A stretch of 64,000 nucleotides of DNA from Sipunculus nudus (GCA_026874595.1 CM049318.1:21613456-21677455); one strand, 5' to 3'; shown: positions 36,501 to 48,796, counted from the first letter of the stretch. Numbers and translations are program-made. The notes: generated from the letters alone by a model not told the origin.

Positions 36501-36690
36501 AAACTCCTCTATGAACCTCTCTTTTTTACGTTAATTGCCTATTTGTTTTCATAAATAGAGGAATATGATCTCGCGTCGTACATTATGCTTAAAGCCGATC
36601 GCCGTTCCTAGTAAACGCTACACAAATAATATCCAAAGTGGGAAACATAACACTCGGACCACGCTATCACTGCTGTCAGGCCAAATCGCG
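33515..36690. repeat. Flank block B: second 5' flank without a signal exon
   Basis: A direct duplicate of block A. The dispersed repeat (33.5-34.6 kb) and the upstream flank are kept, but the signal-peptide exon region is missing. At about 34,705-34,735 the sequence passes from ACAGAAAAATCACATGTTAC straight to TAAAGCACATGACTTGATAATAAATA, skipping roughly 90 bases that hold exon 1 in block A. No CTLD exon follows it directly, so it appears to be an orphan promoter block. Confidence 0.75.
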
Positions 36691-36779
36691 CTCCTTGCTT
36701 CTATTTCAAGTACGTCCACAATGTTATCAAAACCATATTTCCGAGATAAGTTTGAAAGTTATAAAAGGTATTTCCTTAT

Positions 36780-36975
36780 TTGTCTATGACCAATCCATTT
36801 GGTGGAATATTCCATACAGTCAGTGTCACATACAAGTATATACCAGGCTGGACACGCGCAAAAGCACTGTGCCAAGCTGAGTATGTTATAAATGTGGGGA
36901 TAACTGTCATGAACAGGAATCATGCAGTGCCGTTATATACCCCCCCCCCCCCCGTAACGTGTTTCACAGTTTAAA
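36780..36975 (+). other. Weak CTLD-like frame on the plus strand
   Basis: After a possible acceptor CCATACAG, the frame reads TYKYIPGWTRAKALCQAEY. The spacing of Trp-x2-Ala-x3-Cys is reminiscent of the first helix of a CTLD. No second half is found and a poly-C tract (36,941-36,953) follows. It may be chance. Confidence 0.2.
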
Positions 36976-37624
36976 TAAGAGCTCCTCACGTTCAAATCGA
37001 AACAATCTCACCAACCGCATGAGGTGTAAAATAAACAGAGCAGGCACATGAATCACCTGGTCACTTTTTCCTACATGTTAGAACGATATCTTCATAGATC
37101 ACTCCCCAGAGACTCTGTCAGTTATGGCCGATGTGTATGCACATGCTCAGCGTAAGATCCGCATTCTTTATCCAGTGGCACGACAGGAGCCTGCCGGTCT
37201 TCGACATGGCTGGAGTCATTATCATCGCGAGAATTATATGAAACCTCACAGTCGCTTTACAGAATGTAAAGGGGAACATCGGCTAAACTATTCTTACGCG
37301 GGCAATAGAATATGATTGTCGGAATCGATCCGATGAATTACTTCCTGTAGGCCATCATCTTTATTACGTAGGATCGTCTCATTTTCCTTATTACCCGGAA
37401 ATAATTGGGGTAATGGGGTATTATAAGTTTAGCTATCAATTTGTTATACTTTCGGTGTTAAGCTGATGTCATGTTTTACGGATACAAACGTTCTGGTTTG
37501 ACACTGACATAAATTAAAGAGATAATAATAGTTCATGATTTCATGTTATTATTTCACTTATTTGAATGAATATATACAGTTGCATTATATATCGCAGTTG
37601 TTAAGACATGGGCTCGGTCGTTAT
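36976..37624. other. No gene recognised
   Basis: A moderately GC-richer patch at 37,090-37,310 holds a short plus-strand frame of unknown meaning. Nothing else is supported. Confidence 0.4.
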
Positions 37625-37628
37625 TACA

Positions 37629-37776
37629 GTTACAGCCTTGAAGCTCTCTCAGTTGGTCAGGTAGCGCCATGGGTCGAGAACTCTAAGCTAGTTAGGTCCG
37701 GTTGTTTGCGTACACATATCAAGCAGCACCTGCTTCATCCTCCTCGTGTTTTCCAGCTTCTTGAGTAACGTAAAAT
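37629..37776 (-). pseudogene. Copy 2 last exon, two stops
   Basis: The acceptor GGGTCAG is intact. MKQVLLDMC, LRVLDPWR and ESFKAVT are recognisable. APPGGPD is eroded and TAG (37,690-37,688) and TGA (37,651-37,649) interrupt it. Confidence 0.75.
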
Positions 37777-38289
37777 CTGACCCATTAAATACAAATATAC
37801 ATAGATATTAGATTATCTCGTACAGACATAACAAGTCAATCGATTTTTCTAAGACTAAATAGGAACCCACATACAATGGTCACCTTTACAAGAGATATGT
37901 TCTTTACTGTTACTTTCATTTTGAAACTGAAACCTATCCTTTGCGATGAAAGTACATATATTCTATTATCAAAATACAACAATCAGGGAAACTCCTATAT
38001 TCAAAATCATTCAACAAGTTTTTAAAGTTTTTAAAATTTGACCCATTGAGTGTACATTATTTTAAACCTTGTACAGTATACTTTCTTACAGTAAACCTAA
38101 TTTATAACGTGTCATTGATGTTTACATGGTAGTTTAACATTTTAAAAATGTTTTAATAATTTTAAGTAAGCCTATTTTAAAAACCTACAATAGCAGGCCA
38201 GTTTTAATGGAATAATTTTATTGTACTTTTATTCCCTCAAAATTTCAAATTTCAGTTTCGAGGTAGATAGAACCGTGAAAGACGATAAC

Positions 38290-39010
38290 AATTGGCCCAT
38301 GAGCCATGATGATTAGCTGAAATTGACATATGAGTGAGACATGTATTAATCATTGTTAATTGGATGAAAATTTTTTATAAGGAATCTTGAACAATGGATG
38401 GAGTGAATGCTCAGAACTATGCTTTTTACCCACAGTCCTTCGAAAAGGTTACAGTGACCTTATTTAGACCATCCAAGCAGATTTTACCAGGAACATCCCA
38501 GTTAGAAGTTTCTACGTCCAATTGCTACAATTTGAGCCAAGCTGACTAATAGAATATTAAAATTATGTTCTATTACATAGCTTGCAGGTCACCGTGAGAT
38601 TATTACAGATTTCCACTTGGATTCTCAGTGGATCTTAATTAAATAAGAAGTTTCAAGGTCCAACTGTAACAAATCATTTAAATATGTCATATAGGGTCCT
38701 GAATACATGTTTTATCACATGTCTTGCAGAATACAGGTTACACTGACCTTATTTCAGATTTGCAAGAAGACTCAACAGTGATTTTCCCAGAATCTCCCTT
38801 GATGTTGCGTTAGAAGATTCTAGGCCTAACATAATATTTGTATCAGTCTGATTCATTTGGTACTCAAAATCATGTTTTCGGAAGGGCGTTCGCAGAATAT
38901 AGGTCACATGACGTCTAAGACCTGCCTAGATGTGGAGTTAAAGTTTCTAGGTCTAACAATTATGGTTTGTGCTTTGACAATACCCTGAATGCATCATATA
39001 AAGGTCTCAA
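38290..39010 (+). repeat. Dispersed bivalve-type repeat, 3' incomplete
   Basis: It starts TTGGCCCATGAGCC..TTAGCTGA and carries the usual monomer phrases (CAGTGACCTTATTT, TTTCTAGGTCTAAC). The GGACGACGGACAA terminus is missing. It lies in the last intron of copy 2. Confidence 0.6.
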
Positions 39011-39230
39011 AAACAGAGGAAGAATGTATAATATAAGAAAGAACAGGTTTTTATTAATGTATATTTTTGGAGCCTATAATGGATATAAAACAGATGAATG
39101 AGTCTTTTCCTAGTGTGTTACCTTAATAGTGAACATTATATCAATTACAGTATGATAATTCGTAATTTAAATATGCAATTATTAAGTATAAATTGATAAT
39201 AATAAGTATTAATTTTTCCTGCTGATTTAC

Positions 39231-39889
39231 AGCTGTTGTTTGCTCTGGCGAATCGGAGTATCATCATGATCACCAGTGATGTATAGTAAGCTGCGGACTG
39301 ATACATCTCTGGCACATTCTGGTGATGAGGCACACACGTAAAAGTTCGCTTCTGTGTCACCATGTCGATATGTGACAGGAGCCGGACGTATAATGACAAG
39401 GTAATCTGCCAGTCTTGATAATTTCTCCCCAGCTACTAGTATGTTTGCGTGTTGCGGTTGTAGAAAATACCCGGCATAATCATTCTCTGTATCACCTCTA
39501 GTATCACCAGGGCTACCAGTAGCAGGAGACGTGAAGTCATTGCTCTCAGACAGTGTATACAGATATCTACCTGGAACTGCTAGTGAAGGGACAATTATAA
39601 CCTCATTTTCCTTAGCGATATTGTAAAAGGTGCCCGGCGTCCCTTTCTCTATTGTCACATAATGTATGTGTATCAGTTCAAAATATTTACTGACCTGGTC
39701 ACCGTTTTCTATTTGCAGTAAAGACTTGATTAGTGAAGGTGACCGTCGTTTCTTCAGATATCGATTCATATCACTACTGTAGGAGTTGTTGGCTATCACA
39801 GCCATCTTCATCCAGCAGGGTTTTAATGGTGGGAGAAGTTTTACCATCTTGTTCCAATCGTCCGTGTGTTTCTTTGACTGATGCGTTGC
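39231..39889 (-). pseudogene. Copy 2 large module exon with frameshift
   Basis: Acceptor AATCACAG, donor AGCT|GTAAAT. The frame is open through DDWNKMVKLLPPLK, PSLIKSLLQIENGDQ, ILVAGEKL and VIIRPAPVTYRHGD. It then loses 2 bases near 39,333, where copy 1 has CACCCGCACGTA and this copy CACACACGTA (plus sense). The remaining MYQSAAYYT and IMMILRFA lie in the next frame. A 21-residue-scale insertion relative to copy 1 lies mid-exon. Confidence 0.75.
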
Positions 39890-40286
39890 CTGTGATTATT
39901 AAAATAATTGTTGCATATTGTAATTGATGGAAGATATTTAAGTTATTGACTTATTTTCTTCATTATTCTATTCATGTGATATAGACTATTTATATGGTTA
40001 ACATAATGGTCGTCTTCTGTCACAGGGTTCGGCTAATCAGCATGGCGGTATTGTCACGCGTGTGATGGTAATGTCTTTTACACTTATATTTACAATGGTG
40101 TTTAGAATAAGGCAATGTAAGCTGTCCATTTGACTGTTGAGCATCCGCTTCAACAAACACTAATCTAAAACTTGAATTCCCTAAATGTAAGAATATTTCG
40201 GATATCTTTTCATATGTATCTCTCTGTTTAAAGCGTCACATACGCATATCTTCCCCTGATTCAACATGGACTATCGAAGTGATTAC

Positions 40287-40338
40287 CTTGTTAATTTTAA
40301 CTTTCTGTGGAGCTCCGTTCATCTCTGGCCTTGTATTT
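40287..40338 (-). CDS. Copy 2 linker exon
   Basis: 52 nt, phase 2 to 0, acceptor TTTTTAG, donor CAAG|GTAATC. It reads NTRPEMNGAPQKVKINK, homologous to copy 1 exon 13. Confidence 0.65.
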
Positions 40339-40899
40339 CTAAAAACACGTACAAGCATATGCTGGTTCACCTGTATTTAATGGTTATTAAAAAATATGCT
40401 TGTTGTGTGAGGCGTCTTTAAAACCCTACAATATTTACTCTACAGCTACTCAGCTCTTGAGTCAAAATTGGTTGTTTTTTTATTGAATAAGGCCTATTTA
40501 ATTCATTACTTAACATACCTCGCTTATTGTTTTTACCTTAAATATGTTCATATGGAAGAGAGCACCGGGTAAAGATTTTATCACCTAATTTTCTAAACTG
40601 ATTATGTAGCAAAGTATATAATATCCTTATGTGACACCTGGCGTGAATGTTCTCTCTGTTTAACTGTGTGACATGATTGTGATTCAGAAGCAACATATAA
40701 ACATAAAAAAATAGAAATAATTGATCCATCTATAGAATCATCAGCTTGTAGTGCAGTAGAAATAGTCCATAATGCAGGTTATAAATTTCATCGTTGTTTC
40801 TCAAATTGAAAACTAATTTTCTATGATTTTTCTTTCATAGTATTATGTATGTCAAGTATAATGTTATGCTGAAAACAATTTGGACTTTACAAAAATTAC

Positions 40900-41004
40900 T
40901 TCTTTTGCTTTTCTTGTTCCTCGTCTTTCTTCAGTGTGAAAGCTGGCTCTTGCTCATGTTTTAATTCCTAATCTGGCTGGACTGTTTTGTCGTAATTCTT
41001 TTTT
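40900..41004 (-). pseudogene. Copy 2 tail repeat exon (third) with premature stop
   Basis: 105 nt, phase 2-2, acceptor AACTTAG, donor AGAA|GTAATT. TAG at 40,970-40,968 follows VQPD where copy 1 has CAG (Gln). Downstream it still reads KKDEEQEKQ. Confidence 0.65.
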
Positions 41005-41231
41005 CTAAGTTTGTTAAAGCGATGATATATAAATAATTATACATGCAATATAGTAAAATAATCCATCTCACGCATAGCAATTATAGTATGGCACACACTT
41101 CCTATAATACAACGCATTTTATATAGACAATAAAGACAATTTGTCCAATGAATTTTTCAATAATTTGAAACTTAATCAAGTTATGACTTAATAAGAACGT
41201 TACAAGGCTGTTTTCAGGTTTTACGTGTTAC

Positions 41232-41315
41232 TGTTCCCCCTGCACGTCATATCTCTCATGGTCAAGTTTTGATACTTGAATGGGTATCTGGTCTGGCTGT
41301 AGTGCTATGTGTATG
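41232..41315 (-). CDS. Copy 2 tail repeat exon (second, extra)
   Basis: 84 nt, phase 2-2, acceptor ACCTAG, donor AACA|GTAACA. It contains LQPDQIPIQ and LDHERYD. Together with the neighbouring basic-exon relics this indicates tandem duplication of a two-exon unit in copy 2. Confidence 0.55.
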
Positions 41316-41904
41316 CTAGGTATAAACAAGGCACTAAGAAGGTAATATATGTATGTTCATATGCAAAATATTAATGATGATAATATTTTTACAAGATATA
41401 CGTCTTTGCAATTCTTGGACTAATTATGAGGTGTTTGTCTACAGGATATACTGGATCTCGTACATTCGTATGTCATGCTGAAAAATTAATTACTGTTCAT
41501 CGCTGGCAGTGTATACCAGAAAAGAATGAAAAGCATTACATAAATTCTCAAAAACTTTTGTTCACACATCCCACCTAATATATGTGTTTTCATTGTTAAG
41601 GTAGGTGTGAAGTTCCTGAATTTATCTTATTTGAGTAATCACTCAAAATAGCATATTAATCACTCAATGACTTAATAATAAACCTATAATTTACTTTTTT
41701 ATTCAAACAAGTTGTAGCTCAATCATTGCAGGAAACGAAAAAGGCCTTATCAAGGTTGAAGCAACATGTAATGCGTCGGATCAGGAATATGCTAATCAAA
41801 ACCAGTATTCGATATTTATCAAAATTATTATTCAATTAGGTTCAGATTTAATTAAAGCGTGACATGGCTGTGATTTGTTCCATATTTTGGCATATGAAAT
41901 AAAA

Positions 41905-42545
41905 TTTCTCTGTCTTGTGGGGCTGACGGGGCCCTTGTTCCTGAAGCAGCACTAGTCTTTCAGTGCTTAACTTTTGTTCTTTCCCATGCTGATTGGTGCT
42001 CGAATACTGTTTATAAAAGTATTTATTCTTATGCAACGATTTATAGCTATATTTTACATTTTTTTAAAACTAGTTTTTAATAAATTATTGCATGAAACAA
42101 TGAAGTTGTCATGAAGGTTTAAGCAACATGTAGCGCGTCATAACAGGCATTGTTAATCAAAACCAGTAATAGATATTTCTCATATTTAGAATTTAATCAG
42201 GTTATGATTTAATCAAAGCGTGACATGGCTGTGATGTGTGCCTTATTTTGGCATAAGAATAATTTGTTCTGAAGACTTTACACATATAACTTGCAGCTCT
42301 CCCCTTGTTCCTCATCTCTCTCACGGTCAAGGAAGTCCTGTCCTGGTTTTGTTTGTTGCATGGATATCTGGTCTGGCTGTTTTTCTATGTCAAAACGCTC
42401 TTCCCTAGGAATAAACAAGGCAGTTACAGTATAATATATGTATATGCATATGTACAATGTTAATGATGATGGTATTTGTACAAAATGTATGTCATGCAAT
42501 TCTTAAACTGATAGTCCTTCAGTCCTTAACTTTTGTACTTCCCGG
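41905..42545 (-). pseudogene. Two decayed copies of the basic tail exon
   Basis: About 42,495-42,545 and 41,905-41,996 resemble copy 1 exon 10 (KEQKLSTERLVLLQ, PHKTEK in the better copy). In both, the AG acceptor expected directly before the GAAA start is lost, so use as exons is doubtful. Confidence 0.5.
42291..42404 (-). CDS. Copy 2 tail repeat exon (first)
   Basis: 114 nt, phase 2-2, acceptor TTCCTAG, donor GCAA|GTTATA. It contains KQPDQISMQQ and LDRERDEEQG, the same repeat as copy 1 exons 11 and 12. Confidence 0.65.
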
Positions 42546-42812
42546 TGTTGATTAGTGCTTCAATAATATTTGTATTATGATTTATTCTAATTTTACGATT
42601 TAGCACAACAATTGACATATTTATTTAAGCAAGTTTTAAATAACTCACAGCAGGAAACACAGGGCTTTTCAGGGCTTTTCCTTGATGAGGACATTTTCTA
42701 TAACATGTGCAATGAAATGTTTAACTGCGTGTCAGATAACATAACCAAGTATTGATGTACAACCGTAATTTAAAGCAGTTTTAATTGAAATCTAAAATAT
42801 AACAATACTTAC

Positions 42813-42897
42813 AGTTTTCTATTTTGTCTTCGGCAATACCACCAGACTAGACAGGCTATTATTAATAATAGACCAATACCAATGGTCAGTCCAACAC
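42813..42897 (-). CDS. Copy 2 transmembrane exon
   Basis: 85 nt, phase 1 to 2, acceptor GTCAATAG, donor AACT|GTAAGT. The helix reads GLTIGIGLLLIIACLVWWYC followed by RRQNRK. It is two residues longer than copy 1. Confidence 0.75.
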
Positions 42898-43091
42898 CTA
42901 TTGACTCAAAAACATTGTGTCTGGTCGTTAACATAACGTACAGTATAAATATAATCATAATAACTTTATATAACGAATATTATACCTAAATTGGGGACAT
43001 GCTTTCAATCAAATGTGTACAACTACACAGAAATATGGTGTATATGGTGAGTTAACGTCCAAAAGGGTGACTGTGAACAGAAAATATTTAC

Positions 43092-43124
43092 CGATGTAGA
43101 TACCGACTCTTTCTTCACTTGAAT
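43092..43124 (-). CDS. Copy 2 33-nt juxtamembrane exon
   Basis: It encodes DSSEERVGIYI between acceptor CATTTCAG and donor ATCG|GTAAAT. Reading through the donor leads to a stop before any transmembrane segment here, unlike copy 1. This supports splicing at this donor. Confidence 0.65.
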
Positions 43125-43457
43125 CTGAAATGTAATAACCTGGATTTATTTGGTTATTCCATGTGAATCGCAAGATATGTGTGGCAAATGAAAGATGCAA
43201 AATGTTATCAACTTAGTTATCCCCAATGCATGGAGTGCTTGATTCCAATGTATAATCTGTAATTCCTGAAGAAATTAATCCCTCATGATTCCTTATCGTT
43301 GTATTGCTAGATATTTTTATTATTTCATAATACCGACAGCTTTGTCTTAATTGAGAACAAAAGTTTACTTTTATCTTTTATTTCAGGATAAAATGAAGTT
43401 ATAAATGTAATCATGATTAAAATCTTATATAATTAATGCTAATTAACTCGTATTTAC

Positions 43458-43496
43458 CATCGGGCGCCCTACCCTCTGCAATAAATGTTGCATTTG
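43458..43496 (-). CDS. Copy 2 39-nt stalk exon
   Basis: It encodes ANATFIAEGRAPD; the sequon NAT is kept. Acceptor TTTACAG, donor GATG|GTAAAT. Confidence 0.65.
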
Positions 43497-43699
43497 CTGT
43501 AAAGAAAGATATCAAAATGGGTGATCGGTAGAGATTGAAATGATATATATTTTGTATACATGTGTAAGTATATACCATGTTAAAGCAACAGTGACTGCGC
43601 TATATATTTATATGTATGTAGAAATCCGACTGTGCAATCAGCAAAAAGCAAAATACTGAAAGTTCTTTTTATTAAAGCATATGGTTTAACACGACTTAC

Positions 43700-43720
43700 C
43701 TGTGGCCGTGGTAGCAGTTT
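43700..43720 (-). CDS. Copy 2 21-nt stalk microexon
   Basis: It encodes TATTAT between acceptor TTCCACAG and donor ACAG|GTAAGT. It matches the copy 1 microexon in length, phase and sites. Confidence 0.65.
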
Positions 43721-44163
43721 CTGTGGAAGCAGTAAGCAAAATTAAACAGACCTTTGAATTATAGAATAGACCATTTCAACATTACAGGCGCGCATGTCCG
43801 ATGACCGACCTTGAGCCCAAGGTGAAAGGTCACCATTACCAAAACAAACTACACGTGGTCCTGACAACTTCTGCCGCTTCGTTTGTCAGACGCAGCAGAT
43901 ACACTGTGTTACTTGTTTCTCTAGGTTAAACATGCCTCGTCCCAAACCATGTCGTGAAACATTGTATCAATGGTACACATGGTTTGGGAAAACAGAGCCA
44001 GCTAGTCTGTGAAAAACACACAGGAAACAACACGTGCGTTGTGCGAGTTCTGATCAGTGAACGAAAGCACCAAGGACGTGTCACGCGCATGTGGGTGCAA
44101 GTTGCCAGCAAATCGCCGCGGACATAAAAAATTTTTGTTTAAAATGGTATAGACTATACTATA

Positions 44164-44166
44164 GTG

Positions 44167-44216
<50 letters not shown>

Positions 44217-44295
44217 AATGTATAATGTATACATATATAATATATATATATATGTATATATATATTATATATATACATATATATATATATATAAA
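44164..44295. repeat. (TA)n tracts, partly self-complementary
   Basis: Two TA runs around a TAATGTATACATATATAATA core that can fold on itself. Inside the TIR insertion. Confidence 0.85.
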
Positions 44296-44519
44296 TCATA
44301 ACATGAATGACTGGAGAAAATTTTACTGTTAGCGGTACATTGTTACAAATATGTGAATAAATGACAATTTTTACAGCAGGGATTTCTGTCCAAATAAGTT
44401 GTGTGGCTTCGTTTGGTTTAACAATTAATATTAATATAGTATTATAACAGCATAACTATAGTATAAGTATTAGTAATACTTTGAGCCTGCCTCTCTTTCG
44501 TAACATAGAAAAGAAACTT

Positions 44520-44560
44520 ATAATCAGATATATATATGCATATATATAAATATTTAAATA

Positions 44561-44609
<49 letters not shown>

Positions 44610-44755
44610 AGCCGTTACCATATATTCTTGTAACATGTACTTATTGACACTTTTTTTACTAGCTATAATATATTAACTTGCATCTACTATTAACTTAAAA
44701 ATAAACAATATATATAAATATATATATATATATATAGATATATATATATATTCAT
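44520..44755. repeat. (TA)n-rich tracts
   Basis: Several TA runs (notably 44,574-44,606 and 44,708-44,752) inside the TIR insertion. Confidence 0.85.
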
Positions 44756-44914
44756 GTTAAGTGAACTTATTTTTAGCTTAAGCTTGTTAATTCATAATTT
44801 TTATCAGTTCAAAATAAACATTACTATAAACTATATTATGATAATTTTTTATATAATTCATATTGAACTATATTATTAATATTATAAAAAGTGCAGTAGA
44901 TTAGAGTTTTATAG

Positions 44915-44916
<2 letters not shown>

Positions 44917-44967
<51 letters not shown>
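44917..44967. repeat. (TA)n microsatellite
   Basis: A pure TA tract of about 50 bases inside the TIR insertion. Confidence 0.9.
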
Positions 44968-44969
<2 letters not shown>

Positions 44970-45360
44970 ATATCAATATGGATTACCCATCTTTTATTTA
45001 TGTTTTATTTTGTTTCTTAAATGTGTGGACACTGCCATTTAGCTCCTCCTTATGATTAATAAAACTTTCTCACTCAGCAATAACAACTGAGTTATATGGT
45101 AATAGTTGAGATTTAACAAAAACAAATATCTGTCACTTGCTACAATGAAAGTTTCTCACCTGAAAACATTAAATATTTCAAAACAGATGTACAGTTAATG
45201 AAAAGTCAGAAACAGGAGGCCATAGTGCCTGCCTGTCTGATTATCCAAGATATTTGATGAAAAATTGACCCTAAGAAAATTAAAAAAATATTTCATATTT
45301 ACCAGTAGCCTTAAACAGTTTGTCTCATAGGCCTTCAAAAGCAAATGGGAATACTACGGT

Positions 45361-45813
45361 GGGGTGGGGGGGGGGGGGTCAGGCAAGTCTTATTTAGTAA
45401 TGCCTGATGCCAAGTTTCTGGTATTAGGAGTGAGCCATTTGATACAAATGGGGAGGGGGGGGGGGGAGGTGAGACAAAAGCTTCATTGCAACATCCTCTT
45501 AAACACATTTATGTGCCATGCATCAAAATTACAATATACAAAAAGCTATATTTTTTCTGGCCTGTGCCACTGATTCGAATTAATTAGATTTAAATGGCAT
45601 ACACTTGACGTTTTTACTAATCTGTCAAATTTCTGTAGGTAGTGGATCAGTAGAAGTACAAATGATTAAGTGCCACTTGAGAGAAATATATTACACCTTT
45701 TACACCCATATCTATTATGATATAATATTTCAGCTCTTTAATAATGTAGAACCAGCGCTTGACACATACCTCTGTAAGGAGAAGTGGCAGCAAGTGCTTC
45801 CCCCCCCCCCCCC
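45361..45813. repeat. Cluster of poly-G/poly-C runs
   Basis: G runs at about 45,361-45,378 and 45,452-45,465 and a C run at 45,799-45,813 lie within 450 bases inside the TIR insertion. Confidence 0.85.
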
Positions 45814-45924
45814 GCATACACTTTTGTTTATGAATTATTTTAATGAATGTTAAATCTGAAAGATATGATAAACTTCAATGATTATGTTTATATCAACAAA
45901 TTAAAATAAATGGCTATATAAACA

Positions 45925-45973
<49 letters not shown>
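45925..45973. repeat. (TA)n microsatellite
   Basis: A pure TA tract inside the TIR insertion. Confidence 0.9.
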
Positions 45974-45975
<2 letters not shown>

Positions 45976-47699
45976 TATTTTTGTGATTTATGCAGTCAAT
46001 ATTTTATATGTTCCAAGGAAACTGCCCTGATATGCTTCATACAGACCTAATATATTACATTTTTCCAAAAAAATATAGGGGAGGCAACACACTCCCAAAA
46101 TCTCCATGCATAAAACACCAATTAAGCATGAATTGTTTATTGATTGATGAAAGGTATTTGGTACATGAAAGGTACACACATGCATATATGGTCTGCCCCG
46201 GTTTGATATGCAGTGTATCGGTGTGTATTGTGCCCTTGTCTAACAGCAGCTGGTCCAAAGCACCTGTATGAAGTAAAATTTTATAATTTTATGGTAAAAG
46301 TATATTATTTTTAGTATACGTATTATACACTTTGTATTTTGAGGATTCTCAAGAATTTATAAGTGTTAAAACTCCATAAAAACTATAAAAAAGGAAAATG
46401 TAAGCTGAAAAAAGTGTATACTATAAAAGGACTTACATATAGTATATATATTTGCTTTTTTCCCGCGTTTTAGTCGTGTTTAAATCGTTCAACTGACATG
46501 TCGTGTTTAAGTAAAATGTTTAATTACTGAAAATGGTCTGCTTTATTTGTGATGTCCAGTAATATATATATATATATATATATAATATATATACGCCAGT
46601 AGCATATTTTATATATAAATATTATATTTCTGCACATGTTAAGAGATGACATTGGCAAATCCATGAAAAGCTACAATACAAAAACTCTCTTATAATCATA
46701 TTTTCTTAAGTTCTTTGACACTTAAATATTTATCCTAGATCATGAAAGCCATAAACATCTTCAACAGAAGACTAATAATATATTACGCATTAACAGTGAC
46801 AAATAACAGGGTAAACACTAAAACAGTTATGTTTACAAGTATTGCAATATATTATATTTTTATATTATATATATAGCTGTATTATAAATTATATTTACCA
46901 TCACATTACCCAAGAGTTAAAGACATTTTTGTAAATTTTGAAATAACAATAATCTTATCCTGCAGTTTTGCATGCTGAACTGTGAACATTTACGTGAAAC
47001 ATTTCAGACGATTAAGTTTTGTCCATGACAGGGTCAGATATTTATCAAAATTCATTATTTCCTCAGTGATTAGTGTGGATTATTATTAGGAAATATAAAA
47101 TATTGAAGCATTATCTGGACTAAAGGGAATTATGTCTTGAAACACTGGCCTTTATCATAACAATAAAGTCAGTATTATAATAAACTGTTATTAACACAGG
47201 AATCAGGACAATGAAATTTTAGATGGTTATGAAGATGCAATTCGAGAAATAAAGTTTATCTAATCTAAATACTCATGATTAATAAACGGTTACTAACCTT
47301 CATATAAAAGTGTTGCCAAAGACATTTCTACAAATTAATAAGTTAAATGTGAAGCACCGTCACGTGTCTACTTGAATATTTCACCTGTTTGATTCTGTGA
47401 AGTGTGAGCCACATGGAGTGAGCGACTGCACAAGTGCCCGTATTTGTTACATTTTGTTTAAAAAGGCCAGCAGAAGAGCTCTAACCTGCTTAGGAGCAAT
47501 GTGTTACACTTATAAAGGGTGTCATTTTCTATGGGAGGCGTCCACTGAAAATATTAATAGATATATAGAAAGGGTTGGAACGTGACGTTCCGCCATTTCT
47601 GCATTGCACATGTCTTGTTAAGGAACGTGTTTTGGTAATGGTGACCTTTGACCCTGACTAGCATGCATTGCGAGTCGCGAGATGCTGAAATGGTCTATT

Positions 47700-48562
47700 A
47701 TAGACACAGTGTGGACTATTTCATGGAACAAAGATCTATTGTGATGTTATGGCGGGAAATGAAACGGGTAATGCGTTTTGAAAAGGTACATATTCTTCCT
47801 GTAATAAGTAAAGTTTACGAGATATATTTTACAAGGTTACAGGGTGTTGATTTATACGACAGAGTATTTGGTTACTTAACAGTGCAGCCTTCTACGCTCG
47901 GGGCTGTCTAATATTAATATTTTGATCTGCGCTCAGTTTTGCAACTGGCGAGGATCTTGGGAGGTAATTTTACAGCGTTCAGAGTTGAGACAGAACGGTA
48001 TGCAGTATGAACAACCAAAAAAAAAAAAAAAAAATTGTAGATGCATGATGGAGGTGCATATACATCTTTTTTTGTAATCCTAATATATGGATAAGACATT
48101 TCCTTATTATTTGCGTTCCTGCTTGGTGTAATATTATTGCTTTTTATGGTATACTTGCGATATTTATTAGCCTTAACAAAAACATGATATGATATGTCAT
48201 TTAAGAACATACAAGTTTTTTTATGTATTACACGTGCATGTGTTATCAGTTTATTCCGATACTGCCTTTATGTTGCTTTCGTCTTTCGTCCCTCATAACA
48301 CGTGTTACAAATACTTGAAGAGATTTATACTTTTGTACCATTACCTGCTACATATACGGATATACTTGATACCTATTTTACTCCTATATACTTCCTGAAA
48401 TAGTACTGCGAGCTCTAAAGTTGAATTAAAACTAGATAGATAAACAACATATAAGAAAGTTGGGAAAGAATTATCAGTTGACAAAATAAAAAAAATAATG
48501 TGAATTTTAAATTAAACATATTAAAAGATAACAATACAAGATATTTACATACAGAGTCTCAC
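47700..48562. other. Copy 2 intron sequence 3' of the TIR insertion
   Basis: 47,700-47,960 aligns with copy 1 intron 21,609-21,860 (ACAGTGTGG, TTATGGC, CGACAGAGTATTTG, AACAGTGCAGCC). No coding content. Confidence 0.6.
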
Positions 48563-48715
48563 CTTGTTTTGACCTGCTACATATCACGGCATTTTGATCA
48601 GCACATGGAGTTGTTTTCCATCCGTTTGAAGTGGACTGAATTTCAAAGATAACACAGTGCGGTCCATAAATGGGTTCTTGTACTAACCATCTGACTGTCT
48701 TCAGTTCTCGACGTT
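48563..48715 (-). CDS. Copy 2 CTLD2 second-half exon
   Basis: 153 nt, phase 1-1, acceptor ATTTACAG, donor CAAG|GTGAGA. It reads CVIFEIQSTSNGWKTTPC and AVICSR. It is open and the same length as the copy 1 exon. Confidence 0.8.
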
Positions 48716-48796
48716 CTGTAAATGGATTAAACCCTTTCACTTATTCGAAACATTGAGGGCGATGTTAGAGTGAAAAGCTTCTGTATTAAGTAGTAG

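Larger units (their letters stand above)
43765..47699. mobile_element. 3.9-kb TIR insertion in copy 2 intron
   Basis: The ends are inverted: AATAGACCATTTCA(A/G)CAT at the left and its complement at the right. A second matching block (AAAGGTCACCATTACCAAAACA) lies about 50-60 bases inside each end. The flanks carry a direct repeat, ATAG at minimum and up to ATTATAGA, compatible with a 4- or 8-bp target-site duplication. Copy 1 has the empty site (GATTTATAGACATACAG). The interior is dominated by (TA)n tracts and three poly-G/C runs. A short plus-strand start MPRPKPCRETLYQW near 43,932 soon meets stops. No transposase is recognised and the superfamily is unassigned. Confidence 0.8.

Noticed and set aside
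47397-47585. Cys-rich plus-strand frame inside the TIR insertion as a transposase
   Set aside because: No catalytic motif or zinc-finger spacing is recognisable and it is only about 60 residues long.
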